The notes under the pieces are model-generated. The model did not search any database, had not been told where the DNA came from, and worked only from the letters and a program-made list of their open reading frames with translations. Shown here piece by piece: positions 7,392 through 16,877 of a stretch of 64,000 nt of DNA. The DNA is from an uncultured Owenweeksia sp. (lineage in GTDB: Bacteria > Bacteroidota > Bacteroidia > Flavobacteriales > Schleiferiaceae). Each line of letters begins with the position of its first letter. The stretch's first letter is position 1. The position numbers were made by a program, and so were the translations under genes. The stretch lies in contig CAKZRR010000027.1 in assembly GCA_937146805.1 (NCBI GenBank), forward strand, positions 1-64,000, read 5' to 3'.

Positions 7392-8120
7392 ATGTTGCGA
7401 AGCTTTTTTACTTATACCCTAATATTAATGACCGTGTTACAAACAAGCTGCTCAGAAGATGAGGCACTTACTTTAAAGATACCTAAAGAGGGCTTTGAGG
7501 TAGTCCAACATATTCCTAAAGACTCTGTTGGAAGAGACCAAAACGCACTCTATCTAAATGCAAGAAGAATTAAAAGCGAAGAATTCAATTCTGTTGAACT
7601 CAACACTCTTATAGATAGTATGTACGCAATTATGCTTAAAAAGGCTGGTGTGGGCATCGCAGCTAATCAACTGGGGAAAAGGTTACAAATATTTATTATC
7701 GAAGCTAAGGTTGAAAATCCTAGATACAAAGTATTAGGCCCCGTGGTAAAACAGATTTTTGTAAATCCAAAAATTACCAACGTTTCTAAAACTCGTAAAA
7801 ACTTTTGGCATGGCTGTTTAAGTGCCCAAGGAGAAAAAAAAGGTAACGTAGCAACCTTTGAATGGATTGAATACGAGTGTCAAAATCAAAAAGGTGAAAT
7901 TAAACGTGGAAAATTAGATGGATTTGCGGCTGTAATATTCCAACATGAATTTAGACATTTAATGAAGGGTACTTATTTAGACCATGCCACTCACTTTCTT
8001 TCTAAGGATGTCTTAGAGAAAAAACTTGAAACTGGAGAAGTGCCATTTTTTGAACTTGCAAAAGATACCTTACCCCTACTTATAAATGGCTACCAATTAA
8101 AAGAGAACCTTGAATACTAA
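7392..8120 (+). CDS. Lipoprotein peptide deformylase-like metalloenzyme
   Basis: A 242-residue protein with a lipoprotein signal peptide (lipobox ending in Cys20 of LQTSC) fused to a peptide-deformylase fold. Motif 1 is GVGIAANQLG (87-95, family GxGxAAxQ), motif 2 is HGCLS with the metal-ligand Cys142 (family EGCLS; Glu is replaced by His), and motif 3 is HEFRH with His185, Glu186 and His189 (family HExDH; Asp is replaced by Arg). All three metal ligands and the catalytic Glu are therefore present. Normal deformylase acts on ribosome-bound chains in the cytoplasm; this one should lie outside the inner membrane, so its substrate is unknown. ATG 7392 begins the signal peptide. Confidence 0.8.
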   Translation: MLRSFFTYTLILMTVLQTSCSEDEALTLKIPKEGFEVVQHIPKDSVGRDQNALYLNARRIKSEEFNSVELNTLIDSMYAIMLKKAGVGIAANQLGKRLQIFIIEAKVENPRYKVLGPVVKQIFVNPKITNVSKTRKNFWHGCLSAQGEKKGNVATFEWIEYECQNQKGEIKRGKLDGFAAVIFQHEFRHLMKGTYLDHATHFLSKDVLEKKLETGEVPFFELAKDTLPLLINGYQLKENLEY

Positions 8121-8178
8121 AAGTTAAAACAGGTTAAGCCGAAAACTGACTAGAGTAGGCGAAAAAGAAAAATTTAAA

Positions 8179-8634
8179 ATGGAAAATTCACATTTAGAAA
8201 CATTTAAAGCAGAAGCTAGCGGCCGTGGATGGCAAACTAAGGTGGATATTACTGGTACCGAGTGGAACTTTCAATTAGATGAGCCTACCGAGGATGGAGG
8301 AACTAATTCAGGAGCTAATCCGATGCAGTACTTCGCGGCTTCTTTGGCTGGTTGCCAAAATGAACAGGCTCAAGTAGTAGCCGATGAACTTTCTTTGAGC
8401 ATCAATCAAATTGGCATTAGCTTAGAAATTGACTTAGATCTTTCGGGCTTTATGGGGGTTAGCGATCACTCCAACGGAAGTTATAAGGCCGTGCGTATTG
8501 ATGCTTTTGTGAGTGGAGAGGTAACTGATGAGCAAGTAAAAAATTTGGGCAAAAAAGTAGATGAGCGCTGCCCCATTTTAGCATTGCTACGTTCAAGTGG
8601 TTGTAACATTACAAGTAACTGGAGTAAGAAGTAA
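8179..8634 (+). CDS. OsmC family protein
   Basis: A 151-residue OsmC/Ohr-superfamily protein. The two redox cysteines are in the expected places: Cys59 in LAGCQ on the central helix and Cys131 in ERCPILALL. The NPMQYFAASLAGC segment is characteristic of the YhfA/OsmC-like branch rather than Ohr. It probably reduces organic or lipid hydroperoxides with a dithiol reductant in the cytoplasm. It is followed by a strong bidirectional hairpin shared with the convergent protease gene. The start ATG is preceded by an A-rich leader, usual for Bacteroidota. Confidence 0.9.
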   Translation: MENSHLETFKAEASGRGWQTKVDITGTEWNFQLDEPTEDGGTNSGANPMQYFAASLAGCQNEQAQVVADELSLSINQIGISLEIDLDLSGFMGVSDHSNGSYKAVRIDAFVSGEVTDEQVKNLGKKVDERCPILALLRSSGCNITSNWSKK

Positions 8635-8656
8635 AACCTTCATTAAATCAAAAAAC

Positions 8657-8691
8657 AAACCCCCAGTAAGCATGCAGCTTATTGGGGGTTT
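8657..8691. terminator. Bidirectional rho-independent terminator
   Basis: A 14-bp stem, AAACCCCCAGTAAG paired with CTTATTGGGGGTTT (one G-T pair), around a 7-nt loop. It lies between the convergent OsmC and C1-peptidase genes and has A-rich and T-rich flanks for both directions. Confidence 0.85.
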
Positions 8692-8725
8692 CAATTTATC
8701 AATCGGCTAAAAGCCAAAAACAAAC

Positions 8726-9913
8726 TTAAAGACTTAACTTCTTTTTCACATCCTTAGGCAATGCATCTTTGTGCATTAAAACCGAAATAGTTTTGTAATC
8801 AAAAAAGGCTTTTGAAGCATAAATATAACCTGAACGGTTATCATTCTCACGTTCACCCCAGCTGTTTTTTACCATATAATACTCACTTCCATTTTGATCT
8901 TTTACCATTCCGGTAATCTGCATACCGTGGTCATCGGTGGTGGTATAATTATCATAACCATCCTGGCGGCTTTCTTGTGTTATTTTCATTTCCGTTTTAG
9001 GTGCGCTAAACATCTCTGCACGTTCCTCCTTGGTCATATCGCTGTATTTCTTTTCGGGCACAATAGCCAAACCATTTTTAAGCGAAAAACCTTTCTCGCT
9101 TACATCACAAGCCCAACCAACAGAGTAGCCTTCTGTAAGCGCAGCATCCACAACATTGTGCATTGAATTTACAGGCACGTTATAGCTTAATCCCCAAGTC
9201 CAGTTATCAGGAACTTGAATCATTACGGGGCTAAACATGGGTTGATGTGTAAAACTTGTAATCTGAACATAATCGTCCGCTTTTACGCCTACTACCTCAT
9301 CGGCAAAACTACGTGGAGTATAGGTTTTTCCATTCCACTTAAAAGTCTCAGGGTAAGCACCTAAATAGGCATCCAAAGTGGCTTCAAAGGCCACTTTCCA
9401 AGATTTGGTAAGTGTTTTATTAGGATTTTTCACCACCTGCTCCAACTGTGCTTTTAAAATACTTTCTAACTCGCCATGGTTGTTCTTTTCAGTTCCGTAA
9501 TCCAATCCTTCATACACTTCTTGAGGTACTGCACCGTACTTTTTTAATACATGCATTACATCTGGCAAAGCACCACCTTGACCAAAGTTTAAATAACCAT
9601 GCAGGCGCACATATTTTTCGGCTTTATCCAAATACACCATACGCACGGTAAACATTTCCGAAATATCAACCGGCTCTTTACCCATTCTAATCATCTCGCT
9701 TTCTACAAACGATGTAGTGGCATAACTCCAACAGGTGCCGCTTCTTCCCTGGTCCTTTACAGGTGTAGCCTCAATATCTACTATCGTTTCAAATTTATAG
9801 CCTTCGCTAGATTCGCCTCCGTTGTCTTTTACCTTATTAATTAAATCATCTTGAGCAAAGGCAACTGAAAACAGTCCTAAACTCAAGGCGGTAAACATTC
9901 CTTTTCCGTTCAT
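8726..9913 (-). CDS. Secreted C1 family cysteine peptidase (aminopeptidase C/bleomycin hydrolase type)
   Basis: A 395-residue papain-superfamily protease with a signal peptide cleaved near AFA-QDD (residue 20). The oxyanion and catalytic segment DQGRSGTCWSYA contains Cys61. The catalytic His is His329 (DDHGMQITG) and Asn350 lies in VKNSWGE, completing the triad. The long gap between Cys and His fits the C1B (PepC/bleomycin hydrolase) subfamily, but unlike the cytoplasmic members it is exported, as is usual for Bacteroidota homologues. Expected role: aminopeptidase or peptide processing in the periplasm. It is monocistronic, converging on the OsmC gene. Confidence 0.9.
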   Translation of the reverse strand: MNGKGMFTALSLGLFSVAFAQDDLINKVKDNGGESSEGYKFETIVDIEATPVKDQGRSGTCWSYATTSFVESEMIRMGKEPVDISEMFTVRMVYLDKAEKYVRLHGYLNFGQGGALPDVMHVLKKYGAVPQEVYEGLDYGTEKNNHGELESILKAQLEQVVKNPNKTLTKSWKVAFEATLDAYLGAYPETFKWNGKTYTPRSFADEVVGVKADDYVQITSFTHQPMFSPVMIQVPDNWTWGLSYNVPVNSMHNVVDAALTEGYSVGWACDVSEKGFSLKNGLAIVPEKKYSDMTKEERAEMFSAPKTEMKITQESRQDGYDNYTTTDDHGMQITGMVKDQNGSEYYMVKNSWGERENDNRSGYIYASKAFFDYKTISVLMHKDALPKDVKKKLSL

Positions 9914-9975
9914 TATTATTTATATTAATTTACTGAAATTTGATAAGCTCGCTAAAGTATTAAACCTCGCCATAT

Positions 9976-10842
9976 ATGAAACTCTTAAAGCGGCTATTAA
10001 GCCCTAAGTTTTTGATTATTTTAACATTTATCGTGATTTTACTAGCGGCTTCTACCTCTTTCATCAATTTACAAATGGATGAAGGTGAAATTGAAGCCGC
10101 CTTTTTAAAAACCGATTACCAACCTACTCACCATTATAATGTCTTACCTGTACAATTGCATTATGTTACGGTAGGCGATAGTTCCAAAACTCCCCTTCTA
10201 TTAATTCACGGTTCACCCGGAAGTTGGGATGCTTTTGTCCCGTTTATCACGGAAACCAATCTTTTAAATCACTATTATATCATTGCCATTGATAGACCAG
10301 GCTATGGAAAAAGTACCACCATTGAAAAACAAAATTTAATGCATCAGGCGGAGGCCATACTACCTATAGTAAATCAATACTTCTCTAACAAAGGTGTTGT
10401 TATGGGACATTCGTACGGAGGTGCGCTTGCTTTGAAACTAGCCGCCAATCATCCTCATAAGTTTTCAGGTGTAGTTTCAGCTGCTGGATCTATTTCCAGC
10501 CAACTGCAAAAACCAAAGTGGTATAACTATCTTGTTAAATACAGTCCATTGCAATGGCTTTTAAAAGCAGAGTTTGTAGCCAGTAACAATGAAATGTGGA
10601 ACCTAAAAACGGATTTACTATTGCTGGAAAAAGATGCGCCCATGGTTAGTGGTAAAGTAGCTTTAATACAAGGTGGTAAGGATGTCCTAGTGAACCCCAA
10701 ATCGGCTGATAAATTTGAACCTTTTCTCACTAAAGCAAGCGTCAAAAAATACCAGCCCAGCTCCATGAATCATTTTATAATTTGGAGTGACAAAGAACTC
10801 CTAATAAATGCTTTAAAGTGGGTAAGTACCGATTTTAATTAG
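9976..10842 (+). CDS. Alpha/beta hydrolase, membrane-anchored
   Basis: A 288-residue alpha/beta-hydrolase-fold enzyme. The nucleophile elbow is GHSYGG (Ser146), the probable acid is Asp236 in GGKDVLV, and the His is His266 in SMNHFI. The oxyanion strand LLIHGSPGS precedes them. The N-terminus has one hydrophobic segment (residues about 11-31), which is probably a signal anchor that leaves the catalytic domain in the periplasm. It could be an esterase, lipase or peptidase; the substrate cannot be told. It is divergent from the C1 peptidase gene and followed by its own terminator. Confidence 0.85.
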   Translation: MKLLKRLLSPKFLIILTFIVILLAASTSFINLQMDEGEIEAAFLKTDYQPTHHYNVLPVQLHYVTVGDSSKTPLLLIHGSPGSWDAFVPFITETNLLNHYYIIAIDRPGYGKSTTIEKQNLMHQAEAILPIVNQYFSNKGVVMGHSYGGALALKLAANHPHKFSGVVSAAGSISSQLQKPKWYNYLVKYSPLQWLLKAEFVASNNEMWNLKTDLLLLEKDAPMVSGKVALIQGGKDVLVNPKSADKFEPFLTKASVKKYQPSSMNHFIIWSDKELLINALKWVSTDFN

Positions 10843-10855
10843 TTTAGTAAATCCA

Positions 10856-10890
10856 AAAAATCCCGCTATCATTTATGGAGCGGGATTTTT
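10856..10890. terminator. Rho-independent terminator, bidirectional
   Basis: AAAAATCCCGCT at 10856-10867 pairs perfectly with AGCGGGATTTTT at 10879-10890 around an 11-nt loop. It is placed between the alpha/beta hydrolase and the convergent M4 protease gene and can serve both. Confidence 0.9.
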
Positions 10891-10909
10891 AATGCTAATT
10901 TCAGTATGC

Positions 10910-13729
10910 TTAATGCACCGTTATTTTCTCGGTATAAATACCAGCACCTCTTTGCAACTGCACCAAATAAATACCTTTAGGTAAATAGCTTAAATCTAAC
11001 TGTATTTGGCTAGCACCATCAGCCGAAAAATCTTTGGATAGCACTTGCTCTCCTTTAGCATTTAACACTTGCAAACCTACTCCCTCCAAATTATTATCAA
11101 TCCAAGAAACTGTAACTACACCACTGGTTGGGTTAGGAAAAATTTTGGTGGAAGCCAAGTTCTCTTCTCCTAAATCAACAAAAGCAAAATCACCAAAAAG
11201 GATATTATCAATATACGAGTTATCTCCCAAGGTGGTAGATGGATCTTCGGCTCTGCTTAAAAAGTGTTTTCCTTCTAAACACAATTCAAACTGTTGGCCA
11301 ACCAACCTATCTAAACTTACATATTGGGTAACAAAAGTATCCTGGGTAGTGGTGGTAGGATGGTAAATCCAACCTTCTTGAACACCATCAACGGTTACTC
11401 TTAAGCTACTAACAATTTTATTGGCGCCTGGCCCTAGAAAAAAGCTGTAAACACCTGAATACGTTTGACGCAAATCAAACTGCAATGTGGCGTGTTGCAT
11501 ATTACTGGCATCTACACACATACAAACCTTGGCCGAAAACTCTGGGTTCTTATCAAAAACTTCACTTTCGTCTGCAGGAATATCTAAATCAAACAAATCG
11601 GCATCTTCGGCCGTAAGTACCGCCCCTCTAAAACCAGTGCTTTTTCCTTGAAAGTGGGCAAAAGCTTTTCCGTTGTCACCTTCAATTAAATTGTGAATTG
11701 TATTTTCATAGGCTGCTGAAAACGTTTCAAAGGTTACCGAATCTGTTTTAGTAAAAGGCGCCAATACATTTATTTTATGCGAAAAGATACTGTCATTTTC
11801 TCGCATAACATCCCTTGAATAAGCTACCCAAAAATTCAAGTTATATGATCCAGCTGCACTAAAATTGGCTGTACTATTAAAAGTATATGTTAAAGTATCC
11901 CCGCTATTAATTCGGCTAGCAGCCACCATAGGCTCCAATACAGGCGTGCCATTATTAATATTGTAACCCATCCAAATAGTATCGCCAGACTCTATTGTAC
12001 TATCACAACCTGAACGGTGGTAAGTATAGGTGAATTCTAAAGCTTCTTGACTGCCAATTTCGCAACTGTTATTTGGCGAGTTAATTTTTAAAATCTCTAC
12101 ATCCTGCGATAAGGTATCAGACCCAATACCAACCGCATACCAAGCTTGTGCAATTAGGTTGGCCTCATAAGAGCAGCTTCCATAAATATCCTCAGCAGCT
12201 GAGATGGAACCTCTTCTTGAATCGTAATAATCGGAACTAGGGGTTAAATAATAATTTAGGTTTCGATAGGCTATCTCAGTAGTTTTTACAATTCCAAAAC
12301 TATCTACCTGGTAGCTATTTCCTAAATCGTTGTTACCGGTTCCTCCCTCACAAAGTAAATAGAACCAATAATTTTGTACACCACTATTGGTATGCACTCC
12401 TCCGTTGTCACCAGTTCCTGTAAACCAGTTAATTCCGAAATAAGTATCTGGGTCACCAAAACTTTTAGGTGCATGAATATTTCTCAAATGAAAATCAAGC
12501 TTGCCCATCTCGTAATCAGCCGCGCCACCTAAAGTATAAAACTCTATAGCTGTTCCAAAAATATCGCTAAAAGACTCGTTTAAAGCACCTGATTCATTGG
12601 CATATACCAAAGCAGCAGAGTTGCCCGTAACACCATGTCCTAGCTCATGCCCAACAATATCAATAGATAATAATGGATTTCCGTTTCCATCTCCGTAACG
12701 CATAGCAATACCATTCCAACTGGCGTTAAACCAAGCGCTATCCCAATGGACAAAACTGGTAATCTTAGCACCATTGCCATCGTAGCTGTTCCTACCGTGC
12801 ATTTGCATAAAATAGTCATAAGTCATTTGAGCACCCCAATGTGCATCTGTTGCTGCATCATCTCCACCTATGGTGTTTTGCCAAACATTGTTGCTATCCG
12901 TAAAAGGTACCGAAGCAGCAACATCTGTAGTTTGCAATGCATTTCGAGTTTCAATTCCACCACCTCTTGTAACGTCATTCAATTCATAGTGATTAACCGA
13001 AATGGAATCGGTGATAATACTACGCTGTCCATGATACCTGGTATGCGCTGTTCCGTTGGCGGCACCGCTATGGCATTGGTGTTCTTCCCAAACCAATGCA
13101 CCCGTGTGGGCATCTAAGTAAAACACTTTGTGATCCTCGGTAGCTTTAAAAAATAAATCAAACTTATACGCTAACTGGTAATTATCGCCATTTTGAGCAA
13201 ATTCAGAATCTATCCAAACCAGTTCATTTTTAGGATAAAAAGTAGCGGTTGGATCGTTTTTTTGATCTTTGATCCAAGCTTCCATTTGCGGCATTTCCCA
13301 GTAAAACTGAGTAGCACCCGTATGAGCCTTAGCTAATTTCAAAGCCTCTTCAAACGAAAGTGTGGCAATCGAATTTCCTTGAATGCCCTTAACTAATCGT
13401 CCGTTGGCTTTTTCTACTAAACCATTTTTTTCGTGCAGTAAAAATTGAGCGCCTTCAACTTTTATATTTTTATAATGTTGTTGGTAGCGGTAATGGGTAA
13501 AGTCTAGTGGGTCACGCTCTTTCTTAATTAAAATAAAGGAAGTGTTGGCATCAAAGCCTAAGCTTGATTTATAGTTTTCGAAAAAACCATTTGTCGTTAC
13601 CTGATTTTGACTTTTAAACTGCCACCAGTTTCCGTGGTCATCGGCAGTAGCCACATAGTTAATATTGGCTTGTGCCAACAAACTTCCTGTAGCAAGAGCG
13701 CAAGCCGCTGCCAAAAATGCATTTCTCAT
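10910..13729 (-). CDS. T9SS-exported M4 (thermolysin-like) metallopeptidase
   Basis: A protein of about 939 residues. ATG 13729 starts a signal peptide (MRNAFLAAACALA, cleavage near LLAQA); an upstream in-frame start at 13774 would bury it. An FTP/PepSY-like propeptide covers roughly residues 40-210. The M4 catalytic domain has HELGH (about residue 358) with the third zinc ligand Glu in NESGALNESFSD some 20 residues on, and a distal HTNSGV segment holding the substrate-binding His. Beta-sandwich regions fill residues 580-850. The last 80 residues (FPNPTSGVV to KITVH) are a T9SS type A sorting domain, so it is exported across the outer membrane. Likely role: extracellular protein digestion. 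It is monocistronic. Confidence 0.93.
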   Translation of the reverse strand: MRNAFLAAACALATGSLLAQANINYVATADDHGNWWQFKSQNQVTTNGFFENYKSSLGFDANTSFILIKKERDPLDFTHYRYQQHYKNIKVEGAQFLLHEKNGLVEKANGRLVKGIQGNSIATLSFEEALKLAKAHTGATQFYWEMPQMEAWIKDQKNDPTATFYPKNELVWIDSEFAQNGDNYQLAYKFDLFFKATEDHKVFYLDAHTGALVWEEHQCHSGAANGTAHTRYHGQRSIITDSISVNHYELNDVTRGGGIETRNALQTTDVAASVPFTDSNNVWQNTIGGDDAATDAHWGAQMTYDYFMQMHGRNSYDGNGAKITSFVHWDSAWFNASWNGIAMRYGDGNGNPLLSIDIVGHELGHGVTGNSAALVYANESGALNESFSDIFGTAIEFYTLGGAADYEMGKLDFHLRNIHAPKSFGDPDTYFGINWFTGTGDNGGVHTNSGVQNYWFYLLCEGGTGNNDLGNSYQVDSFGIVKTTEIAYRNLNYYLTPSSDYYDSRRGSISAAEDIYGSCSYEANLIAQAWYAVGIGSDTLSQDVEILKINSPNNSCEIGSQEALEFTYTYHRSGCDSTIESGDTIWMGYNINNGTPVLEPMVAASRINSGDTLTYTFNSTANFSAAGSYNLNFWVAYSRDVMRENDSIFSHKINVLAPFTKTDSVTFETFSAAYENTIHNLIEGDNGKAFAHFQGKSTGFRGAVLTAEDADLFDLDIPADESEVFDKNPEFSAKVCMCVDASNMQHATLQFDLRQTYSGVYSFFLGPGANKIVSSLRVTVDGVQEGWIYHPTTTTQDTFVTQYVSLDRLVGQQFELCLEGKHFLSRAEDPSTTLGDNSYIDNILFGDFAFVDLGEENLASTKIFPNPTSGVVTVSWIDNNLEGVGLQVLNAKGEQVLSKDFSADGASQIQLDLSYLPKGIYLVQLQRGAGIYTEKITVH

Positions 13730-13988
13730 GTAAATAAAATTGATTGTAACTTCATGTAAAATAGGGTGCTGCAATTTACATCAAAAAGCCAAATTTTTAG
13801 CTACTCAAAAACACAGCGTTTATCTGTCACGGGTATCTCACTTATACTAAGATTTGCCAATCCTCCTAATTTTATGTTAAAACTCATACAACCTACTGTT
13901 AAAGACTTCGTCTAAACAATCAGAACACATTTCTTCTGGTTAGGTTTGTGTTATCCAAAATTCTGCTGCGCCTAAATCATTATTTGTT

Positions 13989-15317
13989 ATGAAAAAAATA
14001 ATATTGGCCAGCCTCGCTTTATGCGTTATTTCTGCCGCAGCCCAAGTACAGCCCTCCGCTCCAAAACACTTTGAAGAAAAGCTAAATAAAAAAGAAACTT
14101 TACAACTAGAACAGGAGCAGGCGCTGAAACAGAAAATCAATAAAAATGTAAAACTCAAAACTGCTGGTGGAATTGTTAGTCAGCGTATGAGTCATGCTGA
14201 CATTGCTTTTGATGTAAACAGTGGGACGCTCAGTCCGTTCTACTCGCCACTGGCTCCTGATAGCACCTTTTTACAAGATTTTGGCACTGGTGCTGATGGC
14301 ATTAATGTACATGGATTTGGACAAACTTTTGACCCTACCAGCGTGGGTTTCCCGCTACTTGGGCTTGATTATTTTGATACCGCTGACTCTTATACAATTG
14401 ATACTATTTACATTGGAGGCAGATACCGATTGGCCAGTCCTACAACAGGGCTTACGGGCGACACTTTAGAAGTAACGTATTTTATGGGTGATAATGCAAA
14501 CGACAATGTTTGGCGCGTTGGTATTGGTTATGCGGCCAATACGTTTCCTGGTCAAGCAAACAGACTTAATGTATTACCTCCTCGATTTACTGGTAACGCA
14601 AACATTGGAACACCTGGTATCATTGACGCCCCAAACAAAATAACCCTCAAAATTCCATTAAAGGCTCTTGATACAGCAAGTACTTTTATAAAAGTAGTGC
14701 CCAGCAGTCCTATTCAAGTTCCTGCCGGAGAAAAGTTTGGCGTTTTTTGCAGCTTTATCCCCGGGTATTCTTATGATCCATCCACACAGCTCTATTATAT
14801 TTCAGGCAGTAAATCAGATGTAAATTACTTTGCTCGTCTCTATTATAGAGGCAGTAATGCAAGTGATGACACTCCTTACTTTCTTGAAAAACACCAAATT
14901 GACCCCGATAGTGAAGGCATTGGATCTGCTCTATACTCTAACACCCGCTATGCAGCCTGGACGGGAACAGATGCCTTTAGAAACGAGTATGCATCCCCGA
15001 GCACTACTAGAGGTAATATTATTGACTTTTGGGTTTCAGGAAATTCAACCGTGGGATTAAAAGAACAATCCAACAAAACCATGGCAAAGCTATACCCAAC
15101 TCAAAGCAATGGTGTTATTAACCTCCAATTTAAACAAGGCGGCACTTACAACCTGCAGATTGTAAATCTACTAGGGCAAACGTTACACCAAGAAAATGTT
15201 GAGTTAAATGGCAACGAAAAACTAACTCGTGATGTAAGTCACCTAAAAAGTGGAGTCTATCTTTTCATTCTAGAAGGAGATGGAAATCGCCAAACCATTA
15301 AATTTTCCATTCAGTAA
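13989..15317 (+). CDS. T9SS type A cargo protein, tandem paralogue 1
   Basis: A 442-residue secreted protein of unknown function. It has a signal peptide (MKKIILASLALC, cleavage near AAAQ), a Lys/Glu/Gln-rich helical stretch (28-60), a conserved GGIVSQRMSH segment, a large beta-rich body, and a C-terminal T9SS type A sorting domain (about 365-442, ending IKFSIQ). It is about 50% identical by eye, and equal in length, to the protein encoded just downstream, so the pair arose by tandem duplication. In this copy the usual YPNPS-type motif of the sorting domain reads YPTQS. A TAGGTTTG -7-like box lies at 13941-13948, without a clear -33 element. It ends at its own terminator. Confidence 0.85.
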   Translation: MKKIILASLALCVISAAAQVQPSAPKHFEEKLNKKETLQLEQEQALKQKINKNVKLKTAGGIVSQRMSHADIAFDVNSGTLSPFYSPLAPDSTFLQDFGTGADGINVHGFGQTFDPTSVGFPLLGLDYFDTADSYTIDTIYIGGRYRLASPTTGLTGDTLEVTYFMGDNANDNVWRVGIGYAANTFPGQANRLNVLPPRFTGNANIGTPGIIDAPNKITLKIPLKALDTASTFIKVVPSSPIQVPAGEKFGVFCSFIPGYSYDPSTQLYYISGSKSDVNYFARLYYRGSNASDDTPYFLEKHQIDPDSEGIGSALYSNTRYAAWTGTDAFRNEYASPSTTRGNIIDFWVSGNSTVGLKEQSNKTMAKLYPTQSNGVINLQFKQGGTYNLQIVNLLGQTLHQENVELNGNEKLTRDVSHLKSGVYLFILEGDGNRQTIKFSIQ

Positions 15318-15336
15318 GCTCACCCTATTTAACTGC

Positions 15337-15366
15337 AAAATAGCCGCCATTACGCGGCTATTTTTT
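15337..15366 (+). terminator. Rho-independent terminator
   Basis: AAAATAGCCGC (15337-15347) pairs with GCGGCTATTTT (15354-15364) around a 6-nt loop and is followed by a T run. It separates the two paralogous T9SS genes, so each probably has its own promoter. Confidence 0.9.
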
Positions 15367-15477
15367 TGCCCTTTTGTTAACACTTTTTGTGATTTCTTTA
15401 ACCTACCCTCCTCAAAAGCTTCGGTATATTTGAATCACCCCTAAGGTTTGGCTCAGCGAAAACTAAAACCCTACAAA

Positions 15478-16806
15478 ATGAAAAAATTAATGCTAGCCTC
15501 TGCCCTATTTGGAGCAATAAGTCTCTCGGCACAGTGGGCACCCTCGCCCTCAAAAATTCAATCTTATGATTTGGAAACCGATCGAGCAACCCAGCTTCAA
15601 CATGATTTTGATAAAAAAACAGAAAACAACCGGCTTAAACAAAAAACAAATGGTGGTATTATTAGCCAGCGCATGAGTCATTTAGATGTTGCCAGAGATT
15701 CATATACTGGTTCTTTAAGGGCTGTGTATTCGCCTATAGCTCCTGATAGTACCTTTTATCAAGAATTTGGCACGGGGCCAGATGGAATTAACATTCACGG
15801 ATTTGGTCAAACCTTTGATCCAACATCCAATGCCTTTATTTTACTAGGCCAAAATAACTTCTCTAAAAACGATCCTTACTTTTTAGATACCATATACATC
15901 GGATCTCGATATAGAACCGCTAACCCCACAACTGGCTTTACCAATGACACTTTAAAGGTGACCATTTTTTATGGTAACAACTCCAATAATCAGGTTTGGC
16001 GTGTAGGCATAGGGTATCCTGCAAACACCTTTCCTGGTCAAGCCAATAGGCTTAACGTAAACACACCCAGATATATGGGTAACTCATCCATAGGAACACC
16101 AGGTCAAATTTTAGCTCCTAACAAAATCGTAATTAAATACCTTTTAAAGGATACAGATACCACGGGGAACTACATAAAAGTTGTTCCTGCAAGTCCTATT
16201 AACATTCCTGCTGGAAATAAAGTAGGCGTATTTTGCGAATTTGTACCAGGATACACATACAATCCTGCTACACAGGCCTATTACATTTCGGGAGCTAATG
16301 CAGATGTAAACAACCTAAGCTGGCTTTATCTAACAGCACAATCTAATAATGATGATACACCCTACTTTTTTGAAGCATTACAATTTGATGAAGAAAGTAA
16401 AGGTATCAGCACACTGCTCTACTCTCAAACCAGATACAATTCATGGACAGGAACCGATGCCTTTAGAAATGAATACATAAGTTCGGTAACAAATACAGGC
16501 AATTTGATCGACTTTTGGGTTCACGGGCGATCAACCGTTGGTTTAGAGGAATCAAAAATAGAAGCCCAACTCGTCAATCTTTACCCAAACCCCTCTACAG
16601 GCGTGGTTAATTTAAAAGCTGCCTATGGTGGGGAGTTTCATATTGAATTGCTATCAATTGATGGAAAACTATTGCATTCGGAAATTAGAACTCTAAATGC
16701 TAATGAAACCCATAAAAAGGAACTTGGTCATTTAGAATCTGGTGTCTACCTTATACGTATAGCCAAAGATTTACAGGTACAAACAATGAAGCTTCATATA
16801 TTATAA
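15478..16806 (+). CDS. T9SS type A cargo protein, tandem paralogue 2
   Basis: A 442-residue secreted protein, paralogous along its whole length to the preceding one. Shared blocks include GGIISQRMSH, APDSTF, GPDGINIHGFGQTFDPTS, TFPGQANRLNV and WTGTDAFRNEY. The signal peptide (MKKLMLASALFGAISLSAQ) fixes the start at ATG 15478 rather than TTG 15448. The C-terminal T9SS type A domain has the canonical YPNPSTG motif. No enzymatic motif is visible; a cell-surface or extracellular structural or binding role is a guess. A TATATTTG -7-like box lies at 15425-15432. It is followed by a strong terminator. Confidence 0.87.
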   Translation: MKKLMLASALFGAISLSAQWAPSPSKIQSYDLETDRATQLQHDFDKKTENNRLKQKTNGGIISQRMSHLDVARDSYTGSLRAVYSPIAPDSTFYQEFGTGPDGINIHGFGQTFDPTSNAFILLGQNNFSKNDPYFLDTIYIGSRYRTANPTTGFTNDTLKVTIFYGNNSNNQVWRVGIGYPANTFPGQANRLNVNTPRYMGNSSIGTPGQILAPNKIVIKYLLKDTDTTGNYIKVVPASPINIPAGNKVGVFCEFVPGYTYNPATQAYYISGANADVNNLSWLYLTAQSNNDDTPYFFEALQFDEESKGISTLLYSQTRYNSWTGTDAFRNEYISSVTNTGNLIDFWVHGRSTVGLEESKIEAQLVNLYPNPSTGVVNLKAAYGGEFHIELLSIDGKLLHSEIRTLNANETHKKELGHLESGVYLIRIAKDLQVQTMKLHIL

Positions 16807-16827
16807 AACAAATCCTTATATCTCAGT

Positions 16828-16865
16828 AAAAAGGGTAGATGCGCAAATGTGCGTCTACCCTTTTT
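16828..16865 (+). terminator. Rho-independent terminator
   Basis: AAAAAGGGTAGATGC pairs with GCGTCTACCCTTTTT (one G-T pair) around a short loop and is followed by a T-rich tail. It ends the second T9SS paralogue gene. Confidence 0.88.
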
Positions 16866-16877
16866 ATTTTAAGACCT

